This document shows positions 15,836 through 21,833 of a DNA stretch of 21,833 bases, one piece after another (position 1 is the first letter of the stretch; every line of letters starts with the position of its first letter). The notes under the pieces were generated by a model. That model was given only the letters and a program-made list of their open reading frames with translations. It did not search any database and was not told the DNA's origin. Position numbers and translations under genes: made by a program. Source of the stretch: JANMZO01 sp031383405 (GTDB lineage Bacteria > Actinomycetota > Acidimicrobiia > Acidimicrobiales > JANYDT01); the NCBI GenBank assembly GCA_031383405.1, contig JANMZO010000097.1, positions 1 to 21,833 of the forward strand, given 5' to 3'.

Positions 15836-16740
15836 CACTCCCCCAGAGCTGAAACTATGCCCCTCACCCCGGCGCACTCAACCGACGAGCCAGGCCCGAT
15901 ATCGCGATGAACGTACGCCATCGCAGCGACTGCCATCGGGCCTCCACCGGATCTCGCCGGCTCTCCACATGCGCTCGTCAGAACCCCTCGGACTGCGCCA
16001 CCGCTGAAGAGTTCGGCCCCGGGTACGAGGTCCTCCAAAGCGCCGTGTGCCACTTCGTCGAACCGGACACGGCGCAGAACCCGCGGCGTCATCGCTCCAC
16101 GACTGTCGATGCGTTCGACCAACTCCTGCCCCACGTAGCAGCCCTTCGAAAAGCTCACGGCCAAGCCCACGAGGCCTGTCGCGTTGGGAATTGTCGACTC
16201 GTTGAGTTCGTATGGCCACATAGGAATACCAGAAGATATGCGGACATACTCAAAGCACAACGAGTCGACAGTGGGTGCGTCGAAGAGTAACTCGTCGCTG
16301 AACAAATCGAACCCCGGGAGCGCCGCCAGCCCACGCACCGAGCCTTCGGGGGCGCCGTGCACCAGCGTGTCTGGACCACGAACCGCCCACATCGGGGATG
16401 ACTCCGTCAGGGAGATAACGCACTTGGTACGGATGAGGAAGCGCCGGAGCGCGCTCTCAATTCCTGCCCCTGCACCCGGATCCGCATCGAGACGGTAGGT
16501 ATCGGGGGCGACTCGCGTGACCCGCAAGAAACCAACGAGCTTTCCGGTCGGCTGAAGTAGAAATGACCAGGTCGATGCGCCGACCTCGAGACTGCCCAGA
16601 TCCTGGCTCACCTGACTCTGCAGGAACTTCAACGTGTCGGGTCCCTCGGCCACGAGCACATCGCGTGCCATCATCACCGCACCAACCGAGTTCGTAAGCG
16701 CCCGCACCCCTTCGGCCCCGTACAGCACCGCCACACTCAT
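15832..16740 (-). CDS. ygfZ: folate-binding protein YgfZ (GcvT-like, Fe-S cluster maintenance)
   Basis: Tetrahydrofolate-binding protein of the GcvT-like family, involved in assembly or repair of certain Fe-S proteins. It is 302 residues. The family signature KGCYVGQE is at 199-206, with the functional C201. The N-terminal segment TLKFLQSQVSQDLGSL and the core LLQPTGKLVGFLRV are typical. ATG 16740 overlaps the trpE stop by 4 nt (ATGA), and its own stop overlaps the next GTG by 4 nt. The upstream in-frame extension to 16809 lies inside trpE and is rejected. Its location after trpE has no obvious pathway meaning, but it is notable beside TrpB with a four-Cys tail in the same window. Confidence 0.93.
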   Translation of the reverse strand: MSVAVLYGAEGVRALTNSVGAVMMARDVLVAEGPDTLKFLQSQVSQDLGSLEVGASTWSFLLQPTGKLVGFLRVTRVAPDTYRLDADPGAGAGIESALRRFLIRTKCVISLTESSPMWAVRGPDTLVHGAPEGSVRGLAALPGFDLFSDELLFDAPTVDSLCFEYVRISSGIPMWPYELNESTIPNATGLVGLAVSFSKGCYVGQELVERIDSRGAMTPRVLRRVRFDEVAHGALEDLVPGAELFSGGAVRGVLTSACGEPARSGGGPMAVAAMAYVHRDIGPGSSVECAGVRGIVSALGEW

Positions 16741-18290
16741 GACCGTGACTGCCTCATACGACGGGCGGCCGGCACCGCGGCGAGCAGCGCAGCCGATTTG
16801 AAGAAGCACTCCTCATCTTCAGCCGCCGGGTCAGAATCGGCCACGATCCCGGCCCCGGACTGGACCGATGCCCGACCGTCGGGCCGCACGAACATGGTGC
16901 GGATGGCAATGGCGGTGTCGAGGTTTCCGGCGAAGTCAAAGTACCCCACCACGCCGGCGTAGGGGCCGCGGCGGGCCGGCTCCAGGTCGTCGATGATCTC
17001 CATCGCCCGAACCTTCGGTGCCCCCGAAACCGTGCCGGCGGGGAACGTCGCGCGCAGCACGTCGATAGGGCCGAGCCCGTCGCGCAGTTCGCCGGATACC
17101 TGCGACGTCAGATGCATCACGTGGGAATAGTGTTCCAGCGTCATGAGCTCCTCGACGGTGCACGTCCCGAACTTCACCACGCGACCGACATCGTTGCGGG
17201 CCAGGTCGACCAGCATGATGTGCTCCGCCACTTCCTTCGGATGCTCCCGAAGCTCACCGCCAAGTCGCCGGTCTTCCTCCTCCGTGGCTCCCCGGCGTCG
17301 GGTCCCCGCGATCGGGCGGGAGATCACCCTACGGTCGAGCAACTGCACCATCGGTTCGGGCGAAGAACCGATCACGGTCACCTCGGGCGACTGGATCAGG
17401 TACATGTACGGGCTCGGGTTCACGAGGCGCAGAACGCGGTACACGTCGTAGGGGTTCGCCTCCAGGTCGAGGTCGAACCGCTGGGAGAGAACGACCTGGA
17501 AGATATCGCCGGCCAGGATGTGTTCCTTGGCCGTCTGCACCGCGAGCTGGTACTCGCCATGCCCCATGGAACATGTCGTCTCCGGGCGCGGATCGGCAGG
17601 ATCAGGGGGCAGGGCCAGCGCGTACGGCAGCGGCTGGCCAAGATCGTCGGACATTTCATTGATCCGCTCAACGGCGGAGTCGTAGGCCGACCGATCGACC
17701 TCGGGGTCACCGGTCACAAGAACGTTGTCGATCAGAAACACCCGGTGCTTCCAGTGGTCGAAGGCGGCCACCGAACCAACGACGTTGATAACAGAATCAG
17801 GAAAGCCGGTCTGGTTCGCCTGAATGTTCGGGAGCCGCTCGATCTCGCGCACGACGTCGAACCCGAGGTATCCGACCAGACCTCCGGTCAACGGGGGCAG
17901 CCCGTGATGTTCCGGCGCGTGATAAGCCGTGAGCAGGTCCTCCAACGCGCAGAGCACTCCGGACTCGAGACGCACGTCATCGGGGATCGTACCGTCGACC
18001 TTCAGCGATACCGATCCCGTGGAATCCCGGGTCGCGGTAATGGTCGCCAACGGGTTACGGCCGATGAACGAGAAGCGACCCCACTGACCGCCGTGCTCCA
18101 CCGACTCGAGAAGGAAACCGGATCCTTCGCCGACCAACTTCGCGAACGCGGCGACGGGTGTCTCCAGATCGGCCATCATTTCGCGGTAGATCGGCACAAC
18201 CGTATGTGTACGTGCCAAATCGAGAAATGCATCCACCTCCGGTTTGATTCCGCGCAAACCGTTTGCCGCGCTGGATTTGGTCTGGCTCAT
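16737..18290 (-). CDS. trpE: anthranilate synthase component I
   Basis: Makes anthranilate from chorismate using ammonia from a TrpG subunit, which is not in this window. It is 517 residues. The N-terminal domain carries the tryptophan feedback-binding motif LLES (60-63) followed by RFSFIG. The chorismate-binding domain (about 245-505) contains DIFQVVLSQRF, SSPEPMV, SRPIAGTRRRG, MLVDLARNDVGR, TFPAGTVSGAPK and SGAGIVADSDP, all intact. Feedback inhibition by tryptophan is therefore expected. ATG 18290 overlaps the hisI stop by 4 nt (ATGA), with GAGGTGGGG upstream. It is separated from trpC-F-B-A by about 11 kb, so the pathway is split over two transcription units. Confidence 0.97.
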   Translation of the reverse strand: MSQTKSSAANGLRGIKPEVDAFLDLARTHTVVPIYREMMADLETPVAAFAKLVGEGSGFLLESVEHGGQWGRFSFIGRNPLATITATRDSTGSVSLKVDGTIPDDVRLESGVLCALEDLLTAYHAPEHHGLPPLTGGLVGYLGFDVVREIERLPNIQANQTGFPDSVINVVGSVAAFDHWKHRVFLIDNVLVTGDPEVDRSAYDSAVERINEMSDDLGQPLPYALALPPDPADPRPETTCSMGHGEYQLAVQTAKEHILAGDIFQVVLSQRFDLDLEANPYDVYRVLRLVNPSPYMYLIQSPEVTVIGSSPEPMVQLLDRRVISRPIAGTRRRGATEEEDRRLGGELREHPKEVAEHIMLVDLARNDVGRVVKFGTCTVEELMTLEHYSHVMHLTSQVSGELRDGLGPIDVLRATFPAGTVSGAPKVRAMEIIDDLEPARRGPYAGVVGYFDFAGNLDTAIAIRTMFVRPDGRASVQSGAGIVADSDPAAEDEECFFKSAALLAAVPAARRMRQSRS

Positions 18291-18670
18291 GATGCGGTCC
18301 CCACCTCGACAACGCCGGACCCGAAGGCACGGAAGAAGCAGCTGTACTCACCGGTGTGGCAGGCGCCGCGCCCTTCCTGATCGACCTTGAACAGCAACGT
18401 ATCGCCATCGCAGTCATACGAAGCGCTGCGTATGAACTGGCGGTCTCCCGATGTGTCGCCCTTACGCCACACTTCCTGCCGCGACCTGCTCCAGAAGACG
18501 GTGCGCCCCTCAGCCAGCGACTGGGCCAGTGTCTCGGAGTTCATCCACGCCATCATGAGGACACGGCCCGAGGTGGCCTCCTGCACGATTGCCGCGACAA
18601 GCCCGTGCTCGTTGTAGCGGACCACCGCTAACTCGGACTCGGAGGGGACGATCGGGACGGCGGTGAACAC
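18287..18670 (-). CDS. hisI: phosphoribosyl-AMP cyclohydrolase
   Basis: Opens the adenine ring of PR-AMP in histidine synthesis (zinc enzyme). It is 127 residues from GTG 18670. Motifs: VLMMAWMN, FWSRSRQEVWRKGDTSG, the metal motif DCDGD (86-90), and zinc ligands C104 in GACHTG and C111. It is a stand-alone cyclohydrolase without a HisE domain. GTG 18670 is preferred to TTG 18700 because TACGCT lies exactly 6 nt before it, matching the trpC layout, and because family members rarely have a longer N-terminus. It is the first gene of hisI-trpE-ygfZ-lipoprotein, each joined by a 4-nt overlap, coupling one histidine gene with one tryptophan gene. Confidence 0.93.
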   Translation of the reverse strand: MFTAVPIVPSESELAVVRYNEHGLVAAIVQEATSGRVLMMAWMNSETLAQSLAEGRTVFWSRSRQEVWRKGDTSGDRQFIRSASYDCDGDTLLFKVDQEGRGACHTGEYSCFFRAFGSGVVEVGTAS

Positions 18671-18676
18671 CTGGCT

Positions 18677-18682
18677 AGCGTA
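18677..18682 (-). promoter_or_regulatory. -10 box of a leaderless hisI promoter
   Basis: TACGCT, 6 nt (AGCCAG), then the GTG of hisI; same box, spacing and start codon as trpC. It would drive hisI-trpE-ygfZ-lipoprotein independently of hisF. It lies in the 75-bp gap after the GroES-like gene. Confidence 0.5.
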
Positions 18683-18745
18683 GGCGGGCCCGACTGCCAA
18701 GCCGCGCCTTTTGCGTAAGGCGCCGTGCGATCCCGTTGACTTCCG

Positions 18746-19075
18746 TTACAGGTAAAGACCGGTGGCCCCGTCGTTGCGGTCAGCGGCAACGCCATGGATA
18801 TCGCGCTCACGCAGAAGCAGGTAGTCGTCGCCGCTGACTTCAACCTCGTACCGGTCTTCCGGGTTGAACAGCACCCGGTCACCGGGCTGGATCAAGCGCA
18901 CACTGGGGCCGACGGCAACGACCTCAGCCCATGTCAAACGCCGCGACACCTGAGCCGTGGCGGGAATCAGCAGACCGCCCTTGGAAATCCGCTCGCCGTC
19001 GGTGCCCGGGATCTGGACGAGCACCCGATCAGCGAGCATCGTGACCGCAAGCTTCTTGTCCTGGGAAGTGTTCAC
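18746..19075 (-). CDS. divergent GroES-like co-chaperone
   Basis: It is 109 residues from GTG 19075 (97 from ATG 19039). The fold signature of Cpn10 is readable: LADRVLVQI, the mobile-loop-like GGLLIPATAQ, WAEVVAVGP, QPGDRVLF and DDYLLLRERDI. In typical GroES the mobile loop reads GGIVL and the protein pairs with GroEL. Here the C-terminus adds HGVAADRNDGATGLYL and no groEL is nearby, so this is probably a second, specialised copy rather than the housekeeping one. It lies between hisF (49-bp gap) and hisI. TAGCCT followed by 7 nt and the GTG suggests a leaderless start. Whether it truly works with a chaperonin is not shown. Confidence 0.8.
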   Translation of the reverse strand: MNTSQDKKLAVTMLADRVLVQIPGTDGERISKGGLLIPATAQVSRRLTWAEVVAVGPSVRLIQPGDRVLFNPEDRYEVEVSGDDYLLLRERDIHGVAADRNDGATGLYL

Positions 19076-19082
19076 AACGACA

Positions 19083-19088
19083 AGGCTA
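19083..19088 (-). promoter_or_regulatory. possible -10 box for the GroES-like gene
   Basis: TAGCCT, 7 nt, then GTG 19075. It is similar to the other TANNNT-start pairs here but one base longer. It lies in the 49-bp hisF/GroES gap. Confidence 0.35.
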
Positions 19089-19124
19089 CAAGCCCGGCAG
19101 CCCCACCTCCGTCGGGCCACTGAT

Positions 19125-19889
19125 TCAAACGGGCCGCACGTCGATTCCATGATCGTGGAGGTGCTGTTTGGCCTGGGCAATAGTGAACTCGCCGAAGTGA
19201 AAGATGCTGGCCGCGAGTACCGCATCCGCCCCGCCGATCTCGGCTCCGGCGACCAGGTGGTCAAGGGTGCCGACTCCCCCGCTGGCAATGACGGGGATTG
19301 TCGTCGCGTCGACGATGGCCCGGGTCAGGGCCAACTCGAAGCCGTCGCGGGTACCGTCGCGGTCCATCGACGTGAGCATGATTTCGCCGGCTCCCCGTGC
19401 TTCCGCCTCCGTCGCCCAGATCACGGCGTCGATCCCGGTTGGGGTGCGCCCGCCGTGGGTGTACACCTCATAATGCCCAGCCTCGGCTGACATCCGAGCG
19501 TCAATGGACACCACGACCGCCTGCGCTCCGAACTCAACCGACAACTCGTTGATGAGGTCGGGGCGGTACACGGCGGCCGAGTTGATGCTCACCTTGTCGG
19601 CCCCCGCCCGGAACATGGCCCGGGCATCTTCAACCGTCCGGATGCCGCCACCGACCGTAAGCGGAATGAACACCGACTCAGCTGTCCGTTCGACGACGTC
19701 TCGCATCGTCTCCCGGTCATCGGACGTAGCGGTGATATCGAGGAACACCAACTCATCCGCGCCTTCGAGGTCATAGCGGGCCGCCAACTCAACCGGGTCA
19801 CCCGCGTCGCGGATACCGACGAAATTGATCCCCTTGACCACCCGCCCGTTGTCGACGTCTAAACAGGGGATCACCCGCACGTTGCGCAC
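19125..19889 (-). CDS. hisF: imidazole glycerol phosphate synthase cyclase subunit
   Basis: Cyclase half of IGP synthase; with HisH it turns PRFAR plus glutamine-derived ammonia into IGP and AICAR. It is 254 residues, family length. Catalytic acids D11 (VIPCLDVDNGRVVKG) and D130 (VVVSIDAR) are in place, as are the phosphate-binding loops LTVGGGIR and VIASGGVG. HisH is not in the window. The start is GTG 19889; TAACGT lies exactly 6 nt before it and there is no Shine-Dalgarno sequence, so the message is probably leaderless. It is divergent from the DUF4333-like gene across a 130-bp gap and followed by the GroES-like gene. Confidence 0.97.
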   Translation of the reverse strand: MRNVRVIPCLDVDNGRVVKGINFVGIRDAGDPVELAARYDLEGADELVFLDITATSDDRETMRDVVERTAESVFIPLTVGGGIRTVEDARAMFRAGADKVSINSAAVYRPDLINELSVEFGAQAVVVSIDARMSAEAGHYEVYTHGGRTPTGIDAVIWATEAEARGAGEIMLTSMDRDGTRDGFELALTRAIVDATTIPVIASGGVGTLDHLVAGAEIGGADAVLAASIFHFGEFTIAQAKQHLHDHGIDVRPV

Positions 19890-19895
19890 GTACTC

Positions 19896-19901
19896 ACGTT
19901 A
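19896..19901 (-). promoter_or_regulatory. -10 box of a leaderless hisF promoter
   Basis: TAACGT, 6 nt (GAGTAC), then the GTG of hisF. No convincing -35 element is seen. Confidence 0.5.
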
Positions 19902-20007
19902 GCTCCGATGGCCACAGGAGAGCCGCTCGTGTTGAAATGTGAATCGGAGCCATCTCACGGTAGTGGTTTCGCCACACCCGCAACGCCCAAGGGGCGCGGT
20001 TCGACCG

Positions 20008-20013
20008 TAGACT
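20008..20013 (+). promoter_or_regulatory. -10 box of a leaderless promoter for the DUF4333-like gene
   Basis: TAGACT, 6 nt (GATTCC), then ATG 20020. It has the same geometry as trpC, hisI and hisF but on the opposite strand and with an ATG start. Confidence 0.5.
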
Positions 20014-20019
20014 GATTCC

Positions 20020-20667
20020 ATGGGCCATCGTTTCGCAGCACGCATGCGACGCAACCGGTGGGAAGCGACAGGCATCCTTGCCGTGGCGAGCCTGACGACG
20101 ATTGGCGGCGCGATTGGCAGCGCGATGTGCACTCCCATGCCAAGGGCCTCAGCTTCGGAACGGCTCCAGACACTCGGCGCAAGAAAGTCCTCCACGAAGG
20201 TCGCGTCGGCCGCTACCGTGCCGCGTACGATCAAACTCGGTCCCTCGCTCGACCCGAAGAAGCTTGTTGCCGCGACCCGAACCGCCGCTCTCTACGACGC
20301 CAGCCGGCTCCGGGTCAAACTCGGAAACCCGGTATGCCCGAGCGGAAGTCCGCTGACCACCAAGGTTGTTCAATGCCTCGTCACCCTCGGCACAACGAGT
20401 GTCGCGTACCTGGTCAAGCCGAACGGTGTCGGATCGTTCGACGCGGAGCCCACCTTCCCGGTCGTCGGAACCAGGTCTATCGAGGCCGCCGCCGAGGAAG
20501 CGGTCGGAACCGCAGCCAAGGCCAGATGCGGAGAAGTCACGTTTCAGGTCCTACCGGCGAACAGCAAGGTGACTTGCACTGTGTCCTCTGCCGGACGGAC
20601 CCGGTCCGTGACCGTTCGCGTTACTGATCGCTACGGTTCGCTCCACGCCGACACCCCATCGGAATAG
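20020..20667 (+). CDS. membrane-anchored protein with two DUF4333-like modules
   Basis: Function unknown. It is 215 residues. A basic N-terminus (RRNRW) precedes one hydrophobic segment (about 16-36) that acts as a signal or anchor. A linker follows, then two Cys-pair modules: first C106 (NPVCPSG) and C119 (VVQCLVTLG), second C170 (ARCGEV) and C186 (KVTCTVSSAG). The second ends in SVTVRVTDRYG, which resembles the end of the actinobacterial DUF4333 domain. Each pair probably forms a disulfide outside the membrane. The start is ATG 20020, supported by the TAGACT box 6 nt upstream; no Shine-Dalgarno sequence is present. It is divergent from hisF and convergent with the HNH gene. Confidence 0.75.
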   Translation: MGHRFAARMRRNRWEATGILAVASLTTIGGAIGSAMCTPMPRASASERLQTLGARKSSTKVASAATVPRTIKLGPSLDPKKLVAATRTAALYDASRLRVKLGNPVCPSGSPLTTKVVQCLVTLGTTSVAYLVKPNGVGSFDAEPTFPVVGTRSIEAAAEEAVGTAAKARCGEVTFQVLPANSKVTCTVSSAGRTRSVTVRVTDRYGSLHADTPSE

Positions 20668-20769
20668 TTCGCTAGCGCTGGCTGGCTACGTGCCACGGGT
20701 CTGGTGGGGACGTGTTTGTTCGTTGGCCGGATCTTGCGGTCGGGTGCGCGGGATGTTGTTGTGCGGTGT
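20668..20769. other. 102-bp convergent gap
   Basis: Between the DUF4333-like gene and the HNH gene. It is G/T-rich on the plus strand; no convincing hairpin or gene is seen. Confidence 0.5.
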
Positions 20770-21833
20770 CTAACCGGCGAGGGCGAGTTGGGTGGTTGGT
20801 GGGCTGTGGAGGATGATGCCGTTGGGCCATTCGATGAGTAGGGTCACGTCGTCGGCGGCCATGGTGAGTTTCAGGCCGTGGCGATGGACGAGTCGATGGT
20901 GGAACCTGCACAAAAGCACAAGGTTGCTGATCCGATGATCTCCACCGTCTTCATGGTGTTTCAAGTGGTGAATGTCGCACCAGCGTGGCGGATGGCTACA
21001 TCCCCGGTACCGGCAGTGCCGGTCCCGGACGAGCACGGCCCTCCGGTTCCGTACGGGAATACCGGTGATTGGTGTGCCAGCATCGAACGGGACTCCTTTC
21101 CCGGATAGGAACACGGCCGTGAACGTTGCGTCGCAACTCATTGCGTCGCGAACCCATTTCGGGAGCACGGTTCCTGAGACGGTCGTGGTGTTCCCGTTCT
21201 CGGCGTTGATGGTCACCGTGACATTCGGCCGGGAGCCATGCACCCCGGACAGGCCGTCGTTGCCGAGTATCTCGTTCGCGATGTCACTGAGTGCGTCGTG
21301 TCGTTTCTGGGTGATGGTACGTTCATCGTCAGGTAACGGTTTCGGGGGCATCACCGCGGTGAGCGCTGCGGCGAGGGTTTCCCCGGCTAACGGTTCAAGG
21401 ATCCCGTCTAGTTTCCATGTGCCGTCGGGGAGCACCGTGAGCGTCACCCGTCGACGTGCGGCGTGGATGTCGGGTCGTGAAGGATCGGATAGTTCATCGT
21501 CGCATAGTGATACCCACCGTCGGATAACGGTTTTGAACTCTGACGCACTGAGTGCTTCCGCGGCTTCCAACAGGACGTGTTCGTCTCGGACCGCCAATAT
21601 GCGTCGTTCATCGGTCACAACGGCAGCCAATGTTTTGATGTGGGTGTACCCGATGCGGTTGTGGTGGAACGATTCACCGAACGAGGCCAACACATCCAGC
21701 AGGACGGCATGTTCCTTACGCGCATGACCTTCGCTACGTAACGCGTGGGTGTTCGCGGCGAGCCATGCCGGCCCGTTCGCGTACCCGTCGAACAGGTACG
21801 CACCGGACTCCCGGAACCGGTTGTACGCGAACG
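20770..21833 (-). CDS. DUF222 / 13E12-family protein with C-terminal HNH endonuclease domain (5' end outside window)
   Basis: About 354 residues are visible; the frame is open to the right edge (reading FAYNRFRESGAYLFDGYANG from the edge), so the N-terminus is missing. The DUF222-type helical region is followed by an HNH nuclease motif near the C-terminus: C-x4-C (CRYRGC), CDIHHLKHHEDGG with the catalytic His pair, then NLVLLCRFHHRLVH. This family is found in many near-identical copies in mycobacteria and other actinobacteria and is often linked to mobile DNA or recombination, but its role is unproven. Codons are strongly C/A-biased on the coding strand, unlike the C-terminal domain of the large secreted protein. 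It is convergent with the DUF4333-like gene. Confidence 0.9.
   Translation of the reverse strand, partial: FAYNRFRESGAYLFDGYANGPAWLAANTHALRSEGHARKEHAVLLDVLASFGESFHHNRIGYTHIKTLAAVVTDERRILAVRDEHVLLEAAEALSASEFKTVIRRWVSLCDDELSDPSRPDIHAARRRVTLTVLPDGTWKLDGILEPLAGETLAAALTAVMPPKPLPDDERTITQKRHDALSDIANEILGNDGLSGVHGSRPNVTVTINAENGNTTTVSGTVLPKWVRDAMSCDATFTAVFLSGKGVPFDAGTPITGIPVRNRRAVLVRDRHCRYRGCSHPPRWCDIHHLKHHEDGGDHRISNLVLLCRFHHRLVHRHGLKLTMAADDVTLLIEWPNGIILHSPPTTQLALAG

Noticed and set aside
17112..18380. 422-codon plus-strand open frame opposite trpE
   Set aside because: It is fully antisense to trpE and hisI, which have intact catalytic motifs; a shadow frame of high-GC DNA.
20770..21833. HNH gene as evidence for an insertion sequence or intein at the right edge
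   Set aside because: No terminal repeats, target duplication or host exon is visible in the window; the family also occurs as stand-alone genes.

Overview
The window is high-GC actinobacterial chromosome. The split his/trp gene arrangement, TANNNT-type -10 boxes next to GTG starts, a DUF222/13E12-type HNH protein and a surface protein with a serine-rich linker would fit a member of the class Acidimicrobiia. That placement is inferred from gene content only; no rRNA or other phylogenetic marker was compared. No tRNA, rRNA, CRISPR array or insertion sequence was seen.

Left block (1-5382, all minus strand, transcribed right to left): trpC-trpF-trpB-trpA, tightly packed (17-nt overlap, 3-nt gap, 4-nt ATGA overlap), followed after about 200 bp by the S1 ribosomal protein gene rpsA, which runs off the left edge. 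A 182-bp divergent region holding a 50-bp near-perfect dyad separates trpC from a two-component pair (response regulator and sensor kinase, 5565-7738, plus strand).

Middle block: convergent to the kinase is a 1056-residue secreted protein (7757-10927) with a glucose/sorbosone dehydrogenase-like propeller, a PKD domain, a long Ser/Thr linker and two homologous flanking domains. The C-terminal copy has very different base composition. Next is a small module: a cytosine-deaminase-like amidohydrolase (minus), a divergent XRE-cupin regulator (plus) and a THI5/NMT1-like substrate-binding lipoprotein (plus). Two copies of the palindrome GTATTCC-N5-GGAATAC sit exactly at the divergent promoter and in front of the lipoprotein gene. 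They are the likely operators of this regulator and define a previously unnamed regulon.

Right block (minus strand, transcribed right to left): hisF, a divergent GroES-like protein, hisI, trpE, ygfZ and a lipoprotein. The last four are joined by 4-nt stop/start overlaps. This block feeds the same pathways as the left block: HisF and HisI act in histidine synthesis, and TrpE makes the anthranilate that, after TrpD (absent here), is used by TrpF, TrpC, TrpB and TrpA. Beyond hisF are a divergent gene for a membrane-anchored protein with two DUF4333-like Cys-pair modules and, convergent to it, the 3' part of a DUF222-HNH gene that runs off the right edge.

A recurring signal is TANNNT followed by exactly 6 nt and then a start codon (trpC, hisI, hisF, the DUF4333-like gene; 7 nt for the GroES-like gene). 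This suggests that many transcripts here are leaderless, and it was used to choose starts.
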